64,000 nucleotides of DNA from Terriglobia bacterium (GCA_023512135.1 JAIMAG010000001.1:248001-312000), one strand, 5' to 3'; shown: positions 1 to 8,454, counted from the stretch's first letter. Made by a program: numbers and translations. Notes: generated from the letters alone by a model not told the origin.

Positions 1-89
1 GCCACTTGAAAAATAAAGAGGGCGTCTTCTAACCCGGCTGAAGAATGTTGGAGGGAGTAAAACTTCACGAACAAAGGGGGAAGTTACCT

Positions 90-1760
90 ATGAAATTCTG
101 TGCAAGATTGCTGACGGGTTTCGCCATTGTGTTGCTCTGCTCGTTCATGTTGAGTCCGCACTCGGCGGTCCAAGGGCAGAGCCTTTCGGCCAAAGGGGCA
201 GAAACCAGCCTGAAGCAGTCGTCTGAGCCCACCAGAGACCTGAAGGTAGTCACGGCTTACACGCAGGGGGCACAAGTGTTTCAAAACACCACTTACATCA
301 AAGGAGCACGCCAGCGTGTAGAGTTTCCGGGCATGGTCTCACTGGTTCAGTGCGATTTGCACCGTACGGTGATCCTCAACCCCGCTGCCAAGCGATACAT
401 GATCCAAGCGCATGCTGCGAATCCACAGGCTTCCCCGGGTCAAGCGGCCCAGGCGGCTCCGCAAAGCTCTTTAGAAAGTTCTCTAGCCGGCGGCCAGGCA
501 CCCCGCGGCGGTGTGGTCACATGGCTCACCACGTTCACCGACACGAGGGAACGACAGCAGATGTTCGGGCTGGAGGCGCGTCGAATCCGGGCCGTGACCA
601 TCAAGCAAGTCGACGCCAACGCCTGCGACAAAACGCCCATACGCATCGAAACCGATGGGTGGTACGTGGATCTGCCGCAAAGCGCCTTCGCCTGCAAGAA
701 ACCAGACGCACTGCCGGAGCAGACCGAGCCCTCGGGCAAGGAATGTCACGACCGTGTGGAGATGCGCGTCGAGGGACAAGCAGTCCTAGGCTTTCCGGTG
801 AAGACGGTGACCACAACAGTCATCGGAGAAGGCGATAAGCAAGAGACATTCACAAGCACGGCCGAAGTCACCTTCCTGGAAGTTACCACACTCGATGCAT
901 CGCTTTTTGAGATCCCGTCCGACTATGCTGCGGCATCAGGCGCTACCGAACTGATTCCGGCGATGGCTCAGGGCGCTAGCTTGGAGGACGCGCTCTTCGG
1001 CTCCACTGCCGACGGCAAGGCCATGGCGGCACCGAAAAAGCCGGGCGTCATCCGGATCGGTGTGCTTGAGCCTATCAACCGTTCCACGCGCACGGTGAAC
1101 ACACGGATGCTGTGGCTGGACCTGGTGGGCAAATTCTCGAAGGCACCCTACGAGGCGCTGCGGCTGTCGGGAACCTCGGCCGCAGACATCGAGGCGGAAG
1201 CGAATCGTTTGGGGTGCGACTACATCCTGCTCGCCGAGATCACCGAGGTCAAGACCTCGAAGGGCGGTGGGTTCGGCGGCTTCCTCAAGGCAGCCAGCGG
1301 TGGCGGGCCACCCAAGGATGTACACGAGGTCAAGGCTGGCTACCGGCTGTTCGCTACGGGTGCCACCTCAGCGCCGCGCCTGACCGGGGAAGTGAAAGCC
1401 TCGAGCGGCGGTAAATTCGGGTTCGACTCGGCGCTGCAGATGGCTTCTTTCGGGATGCAAATGTACTCCAGCTTCAGCATGATGCGGGCGATGAAAGGAT
1501 TCGGGGGGATGGGCTTGTTTCCGGGAATGAACCTCCTGGGTGGTTTCGGCTCCTTCGGTGGGGTCGGCGGTATCGGCCAAAGCTACTTCGATCCAAGCTC
1601 GATGGCCATGAACTCGATCATGGGCTTGGCTGCCGGTGGAGGACTCGGCGGAGCGCCCGTCGAACCCTCGCAGGCGGAGGTGCATCAAACGGTGTCTTCT
1701 GCGTTTGACAGCCTTGCCAAGGCCGTCACTGCGAAGCTCGGGCCCGCGAAACCCAAATAG
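90..1760 (+). CDS. secreted protein of unknown function, Gly/Met-rich C-terminus
   Basis: The ATG at 90 follows a purine-rich ribosome site (AAAGGGGGAAG, about 7 bases upstream) and begins a clear signal peptide (residues 1-30, cleavage near VQG-QS); an upstream in-frame ATG at 45 would bury it. The mature N-terminal half (about 45-290) has the look of DUF4412-type periplasmic proteins: a KGARQRVEFPG segment, a QCD motif, a 'LNP..KRY' strand and several cysteines. A second domain (about 295-410) starts with VIRIGVLEP and ends in a strand reading YILLAEITEV, as in CsgG/curli-type secretion lipoproteins. The last 130 residues are rich in Gly, Met and Phe. The next gene is on the same strand 148 bases downstream. 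The domain matches are from memory of family style; the function is unknown. Confidence 0.7.
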   Translation: MKFCARLLTGFAIVLLCSFMLSPHSAVQGQSLSAKGAETSLKQSSEPTRDLKVVTAYTQGAQVFQNTTYIKGARQRVEFPGMVSLVQCDLHRTVILNPAAKRYMIQAHAANPQASPGQAAQAAPQSSLESSLAGGQAPRGGVVTWLTTFTDTRERQQMFGLEARRIRAVTIKQVDANACDKTPIRIETDGWYVDLPQSAFACKKPDALPEQTEPSGKECHDRVEMRVEGQAVLGFPVKTVTTTVIGEGDKQETFTSTAEVTFLEVTTLDASLFEIPSDYAAASGATELIPAMAQGASLEDALFGSTADGKAMAAPKKPGVIRIGVLEPINRSTRTVNTRMLWLDLVGKFSKAPYEALRLSGTSAADIEAEANRLGCDYILLAEITEVKTSKGGGFGGFLKAASGGGPPKDVHEVKAGYRLFATGATSAPRLTGEVKASSGGKFGFDSALQMASFGMQMYSSFSMMRAMKGFGGMGLFPGMNLLGGFGSFGGVGGIGQSYFDPSSMAMNSIMGLAAGGGLGGAPVEPSQAEVHQTVSSAFDSLAKAVTAKLGPAKPK

Positions 1761-1908
1761 CAGGGGGAAGAAAAAGGACAACGGATGCGGCGTGCGGGGG
1801 AAACTCGTGGCGTGCTTCAGCTGACCCCCGAAGCCGCTTGGCTTGAAAACCGCAGCTCTTCGCCTCGGGTCGGACGGTCCAGAGGCACGCAAGGAGTAAG
1901 GAGTCAGG

Positions 1909-3588
1909 ATGGGAAGGAAGAGAATCGCACTGAGAGGCATTGCAGTTGCCGCCCTGGCGTTGGTGGTGGTTACGCTCCTGCTCGCCTTGAGGGATGAACC
2001 TGGGTCCCTCAGCTTGGGCCCCTACGATGAGTCCCTGGTGCAAAAACTGGTGAGCGAGGAGGGGCTGACCCCCACGGGAGCCATTTTTCTGGCCCTGACA
2101 AAGTTTGAAGTGCAAGCTCTGGCTAAGAACGAATACCGGATCCGTGCTAGCTTTCCCACAAAGAATACAGCCGACTTTACCATCACCTTGCTGGCAGACC
2201 AGAAGCAAAGAAAAATTCCCGTTGCTCCCGCAAGCGGCGGCAACTCCTTGCCCATCTACCTTGCAGCGTCCGATTTCGACGAGCAAGCTGGAGGATTGCA
2301 GTTCAGGCTCGAATTCCTCATTGCCGCGGATGCCTTTCCGGAAGGGAGCCTCGACAGTTTCCGTTCTTCGACAGGTTCATCAAAAATAGAGAGCTTCCTC
2401 GACTCCGTTTTCCCCCGGGCTTATGCCGCTGCGGCTCGGGCGCCCGATGACGTGGATTCTGATCCTGTTGTACGGACTATCGTCAAGGGGTTTGTAACGA
2501 GGTTTCGAAACGAGCTACTGAAGGCATTCGAGCAGGCTGCCGCGAAGGACGTGCCATTGCCGAAAAGTGGGGTTGTGAAACCTCTGACAACCGTGGAAAG
2601 CTCCACTAAAAGCGTCATCAGCTCCTGGGACGCACGCGAGGAGCATTTGAGTTGGATGGAGCAGCTTGAGCGGGCCCAACGTTGCGCAGAGAACCCTACC
2701 AATCCCCTTACCAAGAAGATGTATCAGGAAGTTGCGGGGAGCAAGGAGAAGACCCTCCAGCTCATTCAGGAGGCCAGGCTGGAGGTGCAAATGAACACGG
2801 CCGTCAGGTTCCTCGGCATAATGAACAAGCTGGCTTTGCGACTCGTGAGCCCACACCCGATCATCGGTATCGTTGCGGACGCTATGGTGGCCTGGTCCGA
2901 CGGTACCTTGAAAGGGGTGAATAGCGAACGCGTTCTGGCTATACAAAGGATGGTGACGGAATGCAAGGAGGAAGAGGAGAAAGAGCCACAGGAATCAAAA
3001 CAATTACCTGAACCCCAAGTGGAGCCGCGTGTTGGTGAGGAAGACTGGCTGCCACTCCCTAAAGTGCCTGGCTGGCATGGCACCGTGACCTATAATTTCC
3101 GGATGGATGGTCCCAGACACTTTCATGAAACGCAGCTCGACATTAACCTGTCGGGGAACGGCGGCAACTGGTCGGGGCGGGTTCAAGGCAAATCGTGGAA
3201 TGAATGCATAGTTACCCTAGCGCACGGAACCGAAAGCGGCCGCGTAGTGCTGGACAAATCTCTCCCGGGCCCAGGCGAACTTTCTTGGTCAATAGACTTC
3301 TTGGACTCCCAAGGAAGCTACACCTTCGGCGGGGTGACTGGTCCCTTTATTGTCAGGACGTGGCGCGAGTGGGCTCCATCGAGGGACCCTGATTGTAAGG
3401 GCACGTTGCCGCCGCCTGAGGAGACTTCCTTGCCCTTTGCTGTCGTCAGCCCCGCTGAGGGTGAGCCGCTGGGCAGGATAGACCCCGCAAACTCCAACGT
3501 CCTTTCCGGGTCCAAGACCTGGCGGTACGAATCGTCGTCCGGACGGGCTACGTTCACTCTGAAATGGCACCTGACCCGGCAGGAATAG
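1909..3588 (+). CDS. membrane-anchored protein of unknown function
   Basis: The start is the ATG at 1909, preceded by AAGGAGTAAGGAGTCAGG (Shine-Dalgarno at about 1890). Residues 8-27 form one hydrophobic segment with a short basic head, so the rest (about 530 residues) is probably periplasmic on an uncleaved anchor. Three blocks can be told apart: a beta-rich N-terminal part (about 30-150) ending in a YAAAARAPDDVD linker, an alpha-helical middle (about 170-350) with many Lys/Glu, then an acidic Pro/Glu linker and a beta-rich C-terminal block (about 390-555) rich in Trp and Gly. I recognise no enzyme motif. Base composition looks clearly less GC-rich than the genes after 5.8 kb, which fits an accessory region. 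It could be a host-surface or element cargo protein. Confidence 0.65.
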   Translation: MGRKRIALRGIAVAALALVVVTLLLALRDEPGSLSLGPYDESLVQKLVSEEGLTPTGAIFLALTKFEVQALAKNEYRIRASFPTKNTADFTITLLADQKQRKIPVAPASGGNSLPIYLAASDFDEQAGGLQFRLEFLIAADAFPEGSLDSFRSSTGSSKIESFLDSVFPRAYAAAARAPDDVDSDPVVRTIVKGFVTRFRNELLKAFEQAAAKDVPLPKSGVVKPLTTVESSTKSVISSWDAREEHLSWMEQLERAQRCAENPTNPLTKKMYQEVAGSKEKTLQLIQEARLEVQMNTAVRFLGIMNKLALRLVSPHPIIGIVADAMVAWSDGTLKGVNSERVLAIQRMVTECKEEEEKEPQESKQLPEPQVEPRVGEEDWLPLPKVPGWHGTVTYNFRMDGPRHFHETQLDINLSGNGGNWSGRVQGKSWNECIVTLAHGTESGRVVLDKSLPGPGELSWSIDFLDSQGSYTFGGVTGPFIVRTWREWAPSRDPDCKGTLPPPEETSLPFAVVSPAEGEPLGRIDPANSNVLSGSKTWRYESSSGRATFTLKWHLTRQE

Positions 3589-3670
3589 GGATAACTGCGG
3601 AAGTCAGCAGCCTTTCCTGAGCACGGGGGCATGCCGCCCGAACCAAAGCTGCCGGAATCCCCCTGCCGCT

Positions 3671-4085
3671 TCAGGCGCGGGGGTGGGTTTTGTCGTAGAC
3701 CTCGATGAGCTGGCGGATGGAGGCGTGCGTGTAACGCTGCGTGGCGGAGGATCGTCTTTTCCTTTACAATCTTGGCGTGGTATTCAACGTCCAGCCTGTG
3801 AGGGACGCCATCGCCGATGCTCGCCAGGTAGTCTGCACCGCCGATGGTTTGGATTCCACCGTCGCGCTGCGCGGCGTCGTACAAGGTGCTCGGCGTTATT
3901 GGCGCACCTGAGTGGGCGAGGTTCAACATATGGCGGTAAATCCGCGAATTGCGATAGTCGAAAAAGTCGTCGGGCGTGAGGATCCTCGCCGCCTGCTCCA
4001 GAGCTGCGCCTTCGGTAACGATCACCGCGCCTAGGACTGCATGCTCGGCTATCAGATTCCGGTGTGGCGGGTGATCAATTCGCAT
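3671..4085 (-). pseudogene. DnaB-like N-terminal domain gene, frameshifted and truncated
   Basis: Reading from the ATG at 4085 (site GGAAGGAG about 9 bases upstream), the product matches the N-terminal domain of replicative helicase DnaB closely in pattern: 'AEHAVLGAVI', 'ILTPDDFFDYRNSRIYRHM', 'IGGADYLASI', 'VEYHAKIVKEKTILR'. Around 3741-3750 the sensible reading changes frame: the original frame turns into Arg/Pro-rich nonsense, while the shifted frame continues as YTHASIRQLIEVYDKTHPRA and stops at 3671. The DnaB RecA-type ATPase domain is absent. So this is either a small phage/element protein built only of the DnaB-N fold that has taken a frameshift, or a decayed helicase. It overlaps the preceding HTH gene by 11 bases (4075-4085), which suggests they were once co-expressed. 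Confidence 0.65.
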
Positions 4086-4293
4086 TCGTGATGCTCCTTC
4101 CCTTTGCATTTGCTTTTGTCGGATGATCTCGTCGAGCGAACGCCTGCAGCGAACGGTATTCGAGCAAAACGCGTCTTCCGATGCGCCTGGGCTTCAATTC
4201 GTCGCTCGAGATGAGGTAGTCAAGCGTGCGGAGACTGAGGCCCAAGATGCGGGCAGCAGTCCGCCGGTCAACCAGCAACGGAGCATGCTCCAT
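4075..4293 (-). CDS. small helix-turn-helix (excisionase/AlpA-like) protein
   Basis: The 72-residue protein from the ATG at 4293 has a good ribosome site (AAGGAG, 8 bases upstream). Residues 8-55 carry the winged-helix pattern of MerR/AlpA/excisionase-type DNA-binding domains: 'VDRRTAARILGLSLRTLDYLI' then 'LKPRRIGRRVLLEYRSLQAFA', where the second half is the wing that reads 'IGRRVLL' in this family. Such proteins in mobile elements act as excision directionality factors or as regulators of the neighbouring integrase or replication genes. Its stop overlaps the start of the DnaB-N-like gene. No integrase is visible nearby, so the partner may lie left of the window or be lost. The tail (about 55-72) is basic and low-complexity. 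Confidence 0.7.
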   Translation of the reverse strand: MEHAPLLVDRRTAARILGLSLRTLDYLISSDELKPRRIGRRVLLEYRSLQAFARRDHPTKANAKGRSITNAN

Positions 4294-4311
4294 GTCTGTT
4301 CTCCTTGTCAC

Positions 4312-4754
4312 TCCTTGCCCGCTTTTGCAAGCGGGTGCACGCTTGGTTTATCATTGAATAAATGCGACAGGAGCCCCTAAGTGACGAACAGGACGTGAGT
4401 TGTCTGCATGGTCGCCTCCAGGAGTGGAGCAAAAATCTCGTATCGGGAGCTAAGCCTTCGCTGTCCCCCGTGGAAGTGCTAACCGGAAAGTACTTCTGTG
4501 CGGAACTGTGCCCCATGCTGGATTACGAGAAACCCACACGCGCCCTTTGCCTACAGGTTGGCTTGAGGAAAAGAGGTCCCGGCAGACACCGGGACCGGTA
4601 CATTTATCTGAGAATTGGGCTGGCGCACAGGCGGCTCAGTCAGCCCCGGGCCTGGCATAGAGCACTGGGCGGACTCTTGCCGACGAGTCAAGCAAGGCGC
4701 CACCGTCGGCTCAGTTTTGCCAGGCTATCCCGCAACATTTACTGGACTCCTCTC
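4312..4754 (+). other. stretch without a convincing gene
   Basis: A reading frame stays open across this stretch (from the ATG at 4362) and runs into the decayed gene that follows, but its translation (many Arg, Cys, Trp, no recognisable motif) does not look like a protein under selection. Sequence just upstream of 4362 (TTGGTTTATCATTGAATAAATGC) is AT-richer and could carry a promoter, but I see no good -35/-10 pair. The only clear structure is the perfect inverted repeat at 4575-4596. Confidence 0.4.
4575..4596. repeat. perfect 8-bp inverted repeat
   Basis: The arms GGTCCCGG (4575-4582) and CCGGGACC (4589-4596) are exact reverse complements separated by six bases. There is no T-run on either side, so it is a poor intrinsic terminator. 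It could be an operator or a recombination-related structure in the accessory region. Confidence 0.5.
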
Positions 4755-5474
4755 ATGCCTCCGGACGATTTGAAAGCGCAATTGATCATCGCTTTGGTTC
4801 AGCTCCGCGTCTTGCCTCTAAACTGTAAAGCCAGCTCATGGCTAGAAATCTACCTGAAGCGCTTTCGCATAGGTTCGCGATGGGGCCACAAGCCCAGCCC
4901 CAGTGAACTTAAAACGATTCGACAATCGGTAGTGAGGCACTTGCTCTGTCACTTTTCCAGATCCAGAGGATTTTCGCAGCTTTCGGCGGTACGTTCGCAG
5001 GATAATCGACATCGAAACGCGCCGAGAGCTAACCCATTTTGATCCCATTCCGACCGGCAAGGATTTTCAGGAGAGCGAAGGGGCCTATACAGAAGAGTCT
5101 CAGCCACAAGACACTTACGGCGCGCTTTATCATGGCGAGTTGCAGGAGTCTCGGAAGAGGCAAAGAACCGTAAGCGGCCATAGTGAACACAGTTCTATGC
5201 AAGATTTGAGCATTTTGGACGTCGCACGCCTTCTCAGGTGCAGTCAAGGGTACTTGTACCGCCTCATTCACAGCGGTGCCTTACAAGCTATCAGGGATAT
5301 GGGAAGACCCGTATCTCGGTGAGCGAGCTTCAGCGCCTCCAGCAAGTATTCGATGCCCGTCGAAAGCTGCGAGCCGAGAAACTCGAACTGATCAAGAAAG
5401 GGATGACCTACGACGCCGCAAGACAGGCAGTCTACCGCATGCACGGAGCCGCGCCGAGCATTACTCGGAGATAA
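4755..5474 (+). pseudogene. decayed gene ending in a helix-turn-helix domain (two frame changes)
   Basis: Three successive segments read like protein but lie in different frames. From the ATG at 4755: MPPDDLKAQLIIALVQLRVL and onward to about 4945. Then, in the next frame, 'FPDPEDFRSFRRYVRRIIDIE' and on to 'TRRELTHFDPIPTGKDF', reaching an excisionase-like HTH 'LSILDVARLLRCSQGYLYRLI' and stopping at 5322. Then, back in the first frame from about 5300, 'RISVSELQRLQQVFDARRKLR', which is the missing wing and C-terminal helix of the same HTH fold (as in AlpA/Xis 'R..RIP.SEL..'). The middle segment has no ATG/GTG/TTG of its own before 5140. The simplest reading is one gene of about 240 codons with one shift near 4940-4955 and a compensating one near 5300. 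Sequencing error is possible but two events make decay more likely. Confidence 0.5.
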
Positions 5475-5815
5475 CGACGTTCTTCCTTGGTGTCAGTTGT
5501 AGTGTCAGTTGATTTTTCAGTATGATGCTCGACGGTGCGCGATGTTGCATGAAAGGTCTTGCGATCGAACCCTTTCAGATTCAATGAGAAAGATGTACGA
5601 TGTAGCAAGGCAATGCTCGGACGCGCACAGCGCAGAAGAGGCGGAAAACAGACTTAAAATCCTCTGGGGATTTTACCCCGTGTGGGTTCAACTCCCACCC
5701 CGGGCACCACTCGCGGACAGGACACATGCGGCTTCTGGACAAGAGGGGGCGTGCATGGGCAGTGAGATTGCTGCGCGATGACGACGCGTCGGTTCGCGGG
5801 ATGAGGTGGGTTGCC
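5475..5815 (+). other. intergenic stretch holding the tRNA-Leu scar
   Basis: Apart from the tRNA-Leu(UAA) fragment at 5651-5709 I see no gene. Short frames here are translations of the tRNA piece. The stretch after 5710 is the leader of the TPR gene that starts at 5816. Confidence 0.5.
5651..5709 (+). other. 3' portion of tRNA-Leu(UAA), probable attachment-site (att) scar
   Basis: From the anticodon loop (CTTAAAA, 5653-5659; anticodon TAA 5655-5657) to the CCA (5707-5709) the sequence is a textbook class II tRNA-Leu 3' half: a long variable arm with a GGGG/CCCC stem, a perfect T-arm (GTGGG-TTCAACT-CCCAC, 5682-5698) and acceptor strand CCCGGGC (5699-5705). The matching 5' half is missing: there is no GCCCGGG acceptor strand, no D-arm, and the base-paired partner of the 3' anticodon stem does not fit. 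Integrases commonly recombine in the anticodon-to-3'-end part of tRNA genes, leaving such a duplicate at one border. The fragment sits exactly between the odd, decayed region and ordinary chromosomal genes. The intact tRNA copy is expected left of the window. Confidence 0.7.
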
Positions 5816-6850
5816 ATGCGTCGAGCAGCCTTCTGGTTCTGGTTTGTGTGGGTCTTGTGTGGCCCGGTCGGAGTGGAACCCGCGGCGGCTCAGGTAGCCA
5901 TCCAGTCGCCAGTCGGTGGTGTGATCATCCGCGGGCAGGTCTATGGTCCGGACGGGTTGCCGTTTCGGAAGCAGATACGTCTGGAGGTTCGTGAGCAGAG
6001 CCCGCGCAGCCGGCCGGAGTACATCTACACCGACACGCTCGGGCGGTTCGAGTTTCAAGGGCGCACCCAGGTCATCCAGATCATCCGCGTGGAATCCGAC
6101 GGCGAAAGCTATGCGGAGACGGTGGTGGATTTTATTCCTTCGGGCATCAGTCCTTTTGTGCACGTCTACCTGCGCCGGCTGGAGAAGCCCGTTGCGCCCA
6201 AACCGGAAGAGTCCATCACGAGTGCTGCGGCGCTGACGCCGGTGCCGCGGGGTGCGCGGCGAGAGTTTGAGCGCGGCGTGGAGCTGATGCAGAAGAACCG
6301 GCCGGCCGAGGCGCGAGCGCGGTTCGAAGCGGCAATCCAACTGTTTCCAGACTATGTAGAGGCGTACAACGAGCTGGCGGTGCTCCTGCTCCGGGAGGGC
6401 CAACTGGAAGCCGCGGAAGTGCACCTGCGCCGGGCGCTGGAGATCGATCCGGCAGCAGCCAACGTGCTGCTGAACCTGGGTCTGTGTCTGGTGCGCAGGG
6501 GCCGGCCGAGCGAAGCAGTCCGGTTTCTCGACCGAGCTGTGCAACTGCAGCCGAGGAACGCGCCGGCGCAACTTCTCTACGGCGTGGCCCTGTTCCTGGA
6601 GGGTCGGGAAGATCTGGCGGAGCCGGTGTTGCTGCGTGCCTATGAGCTGGGTGGAAAACAGGTCTCGGAAGCGCAGTATCACCTCGCACGCATCTACCTG
6701 AAGCGCAACGACGCGGCCCGCGCCGCACGGGCGCTGGAAACCTATCTGCAGGATACCCCCAACGCCCCGAACGCAGCGCAACTGCAGGAAACGTTGCGAC
6801 AGCTCCAGCAGACCGCGAAGAAACCGCAGACCGAAGCGCCACAATTTTGA
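5816..6850 (+). CDS. secreted TPR protein with N-terminal carboxypeptidase-regulatory-like domain
   Basis: The ATG at 5816 is chosen over 5726 and 5801 because GAGGTGGG lies just upstream and it opens directly on a signal peptide (residues 1-26, cleaved near AAAQ). Residues 40-115 form a beta-sandwich of the carboxypeptidase regulatory-like type ('IRGQVYGPDGLPFRKQIRLEV', 'TLGRFEFQG'). Residues 140-330 hold about five tetratricopeptide repeats ('AIQLFPDYVEAYNELAVLLL', 'ALEIDPAAANVLLNLGLCLV'). Such proteins are protein-binding scaffolds in the periplasm or on the outer surface. A second gene of the same architecture lies at 57358-58347. It is the first normal-looking gene to the right of the tRNA-Leu scar. 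The partner protein is unknown. Confidence 0.85.
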   Translation: MRRAAFWFWFVWVLCGPVGVEPAAAQVAIQSPVGGVIIRGQVYGPDGLPFRKQIRLEVREQSPRSRPEYIYTDTLGRFEFQGRTQVIQIIRVESDGESYAETVVDFIPSGISPFVHVYLRRLEKPVAPKPEESITSAAALTPVPRGARREFERGVELMQKNRPAEARARFEAAIQLFPDYVEAYNELAVLLLREGQLEAAEVHLRRALEIDPAAANVLLNLGLCLVRRGRPSEAVRFLDRAVQLQPRNAPAQLLYGVALFLEGREDLAEPVLLRAYELGGKQVSEAQYHLARIYLKRNDAARAARALETYLQDTPNAPNAAQLQETLRQLQQTAKKPQTEAPQF

Positions 6851-7017
6851 CCCCGGCGAGCCAGGACATCCGCGCCACGTGAGATTCGCTGGTGGGTCTT
6901 TCTGCTGCCTGAAGGGAAACCGCAGAGCGGTCGGCCCTCTATCCTCCGAGCGGGTCGCGTAGAATGGTGTGCTGTGCGGAGCGCAATGCCTTCCGCAGCA
7001 GTGCCGGGGAGCCTGAT

Positions 7018-7866
7018 ATGAGTCCACAAGAAAAGCGGCAGCCACTGCTCGCCTATCACAATTACGAATTCATGGAGAGCTGGCCGGCTCGACCGCTGCG
7101 CATTCTGGCCGAGTATCTGGACCCGCTGGAGCGGTTGAAGGCCGAGCGAGTCGGCGACACGATCGTCATGTTCGGCTCCGCGCGGGTGCTTCCGCGCGAG
7201 CGGGCCGAAGCCAACCTGACCCGGCTGAGGAAATCCTTCCGCGGAAAGCTCACGCCGGAGCAGCAGCGCAAGCTGCGGGCCGCGCGGCGCGCGCTGGAGA
7301 TGTCCCAGTACTACGAAGACGCACGCGCGCTGGCACGGCGGATTACGGAGTGGGCACGGACCCTGGGAGACCATCCACGCCGATTTGTGATCTGCTCGGG
7401 GGGCGGCCCCGGAATCATGGAGGCCGCCAACCGCGGCGCCCGCGAGGCGGGCGGGAAGTCGATCGGGCTGAGCATTGAAATTCCGCGCGAACAGCGTGCC
7501 AACCGCTTCATCAGTCCGGAGTTGAATTTCCAGTTCCATTATTTTTTCATGCGCAAGTTGTGGTTCGCGCAGCTGGCCAAAGCGCTGATTGTCTTTCCGG
7601 GCGGCTTCGGCACGATGGATGAGCTGTGGGAGATGTTGACGCTCTCCCAGACTGGCAAGATCGAGCGGCGGCATCTGATCCTCATTTACGGCCGGAAGTG
7701 GTGGCAGCGCGTGATCAATTTCCGCGCGATGGTTGCGGCCGGAACCATCAGCGAGCGCGATTACGCGCTGCTGGAATTTGCCGACACGGTCGAGGAGGCG
7801 TTTGTGCGCGTCCGCCGTCACATGGAGAAGTACCATCCCCGTCCGGACCCGCCGTGGTGGGAGTAG
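7018..7866 (+). CDS. LOG-family protein (lysine-decarboxylase-like / cytokinin riboside-phosphate phosphoribohydrolase family)
   Basis: The ATG at 7018 has GGGGAG seven bases upstream; the longer frame from 6964 adds an unlikely leader. The core has the family signatures: 'GGGPGIMEAANRGAREAGG' (about residues 125-145), 'MRKLWFAQLAKALIVFPGGFG' and the PGGFGTMDE catalytic/nucleotide motif (about 200-215). Enzymes with this motif hydrolyse nucleoside 5'-monophosphates to base and ribose 5-phosphate, and some have been mis-annotated as lysine decarboxylases. At 282 residues it is longer than the typical 180-200-residue LOG proteins: there is a helical N-terminal extension of about 100 residues, as in the larger TIGR00730-type members. 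It probably stands alone, with no purine-salvage neighbours. Confidence 0.85.
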   Translation: MSPQEKRQPLLAYHNYEFMESWPARPLRILAEYLDPLERLKAERVGDTIVMFGSARVLPRERAEANLTRLRKSFRGKLTPEQQRKLRAARRALEMSQYYEDARALARRITEWARTLGDHPRRFVICSGGGPGIMEAANRGAREAGGKSIGLSIEIPREQRANRFISPELNFQFHYFFMRKLWFAQLAKALIVFPGGFGTMDELWEMLTLSQTGKIERRHLILIYGRKWWQRVINFRAMVAAGTISERDYALLEFADTVEEAFVRVRRHMEKYHPRPDPPWWE

Positions 7867-7998
7867 GACCACCACTCCGGCACACAGCCTCCGGCCGGGA
7901 CAACCCGCACCAGTCCACCGTCATCCATTTCTGGGAGCGACGATACAGGTCGGCGCCACCGCATTCAACGCGGGCGTTCTCGTCCTCGGGAGGGGCAG

Positions 7999-8430
7999 AT
8001 GCATTCCAAGGCAGGCTGGCTAGGCGCTTTTGTTGGCACTGCGCTCGGCATGCTGCTGATGGGCGGAGCCGCGCAGGCCGACCCCTGGGAACACCGCAAC
8101 TGCCGTGCGCGCATCGAGCGAGAGGAAGCCAAACTGCTGCGCGACATTCGCCGGCACGGTTTCAGCAGCCGGCAGGCCGAGCAACGTCGTTGGAAGCTGG
8201 CGCGGCTGCATCGGGAATGTGGCTTCTGGTCGAGCCGGGGTGGGCGCGGGATTGGCGTTGTGATTGACCACCAGGCAGGGCGTCGCGGCCGACTGCACCG
8301 CGGTGCCGTGCGCACCGGTGGGGTGATCCTGCTGCCGAATGGTGGATTCGTGGTGCTGCCGCGGGCGGCTCACGGACGCGGTCGGCACATCCATGGCCAC
8401 GGCTGCGGCCATCCGCGGAGCCGCTGGTAG
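7999..8430 (+). CDS. small secreted protein with His/Gly-rich tail
   Basis: The ATG at 7999 follows GGGAGGGG. Residues 1-27 are a signal peptide ending MGGAAQA-DP. The mature part is Arg-rich with an amphipathic helix ('RARIEREEAKLLRDIRRHG'), two early cysteines, and a C-terminal segment reading GRGRHIHGHGCGHP that could bind a transition metal. I do not recognise a family. A strong intrinsic terminator follows 25 bases after the stop, so it ends its own transcription unit. A metal-binding role is inference from composition only. Confidence 0.65.
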   Translation: MHSKAGWLGAFVGTALGMLLMGGAAQADPWEHRNCRARIEREEAKLLRDIRRHGFSSRQAEQRRWKLARLHRECGFWSSRGGRGIGVVIDHQAGRRGRLHRGAVRTGGVILLPNGGFVVLPRAAHGRGRHIHGHGCGHPRSRW

Positions 8431-8454
8431 TTCAGCCAAAAGAAAACTTGCCGG

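Noticed and set aside
4362-4754. First part of the 226-residue plus-strand frame
   Set aside because: No motif and an unlikely composition; only the part after 4755 reads like a decayed protein.
5581-5817. 78-residue minus-strand frame containing GWELNPHGVKSPEDF
   Set aside because: This phrase is the well-known false translation of tRNA-Leu; it covers the tRNA fragment.
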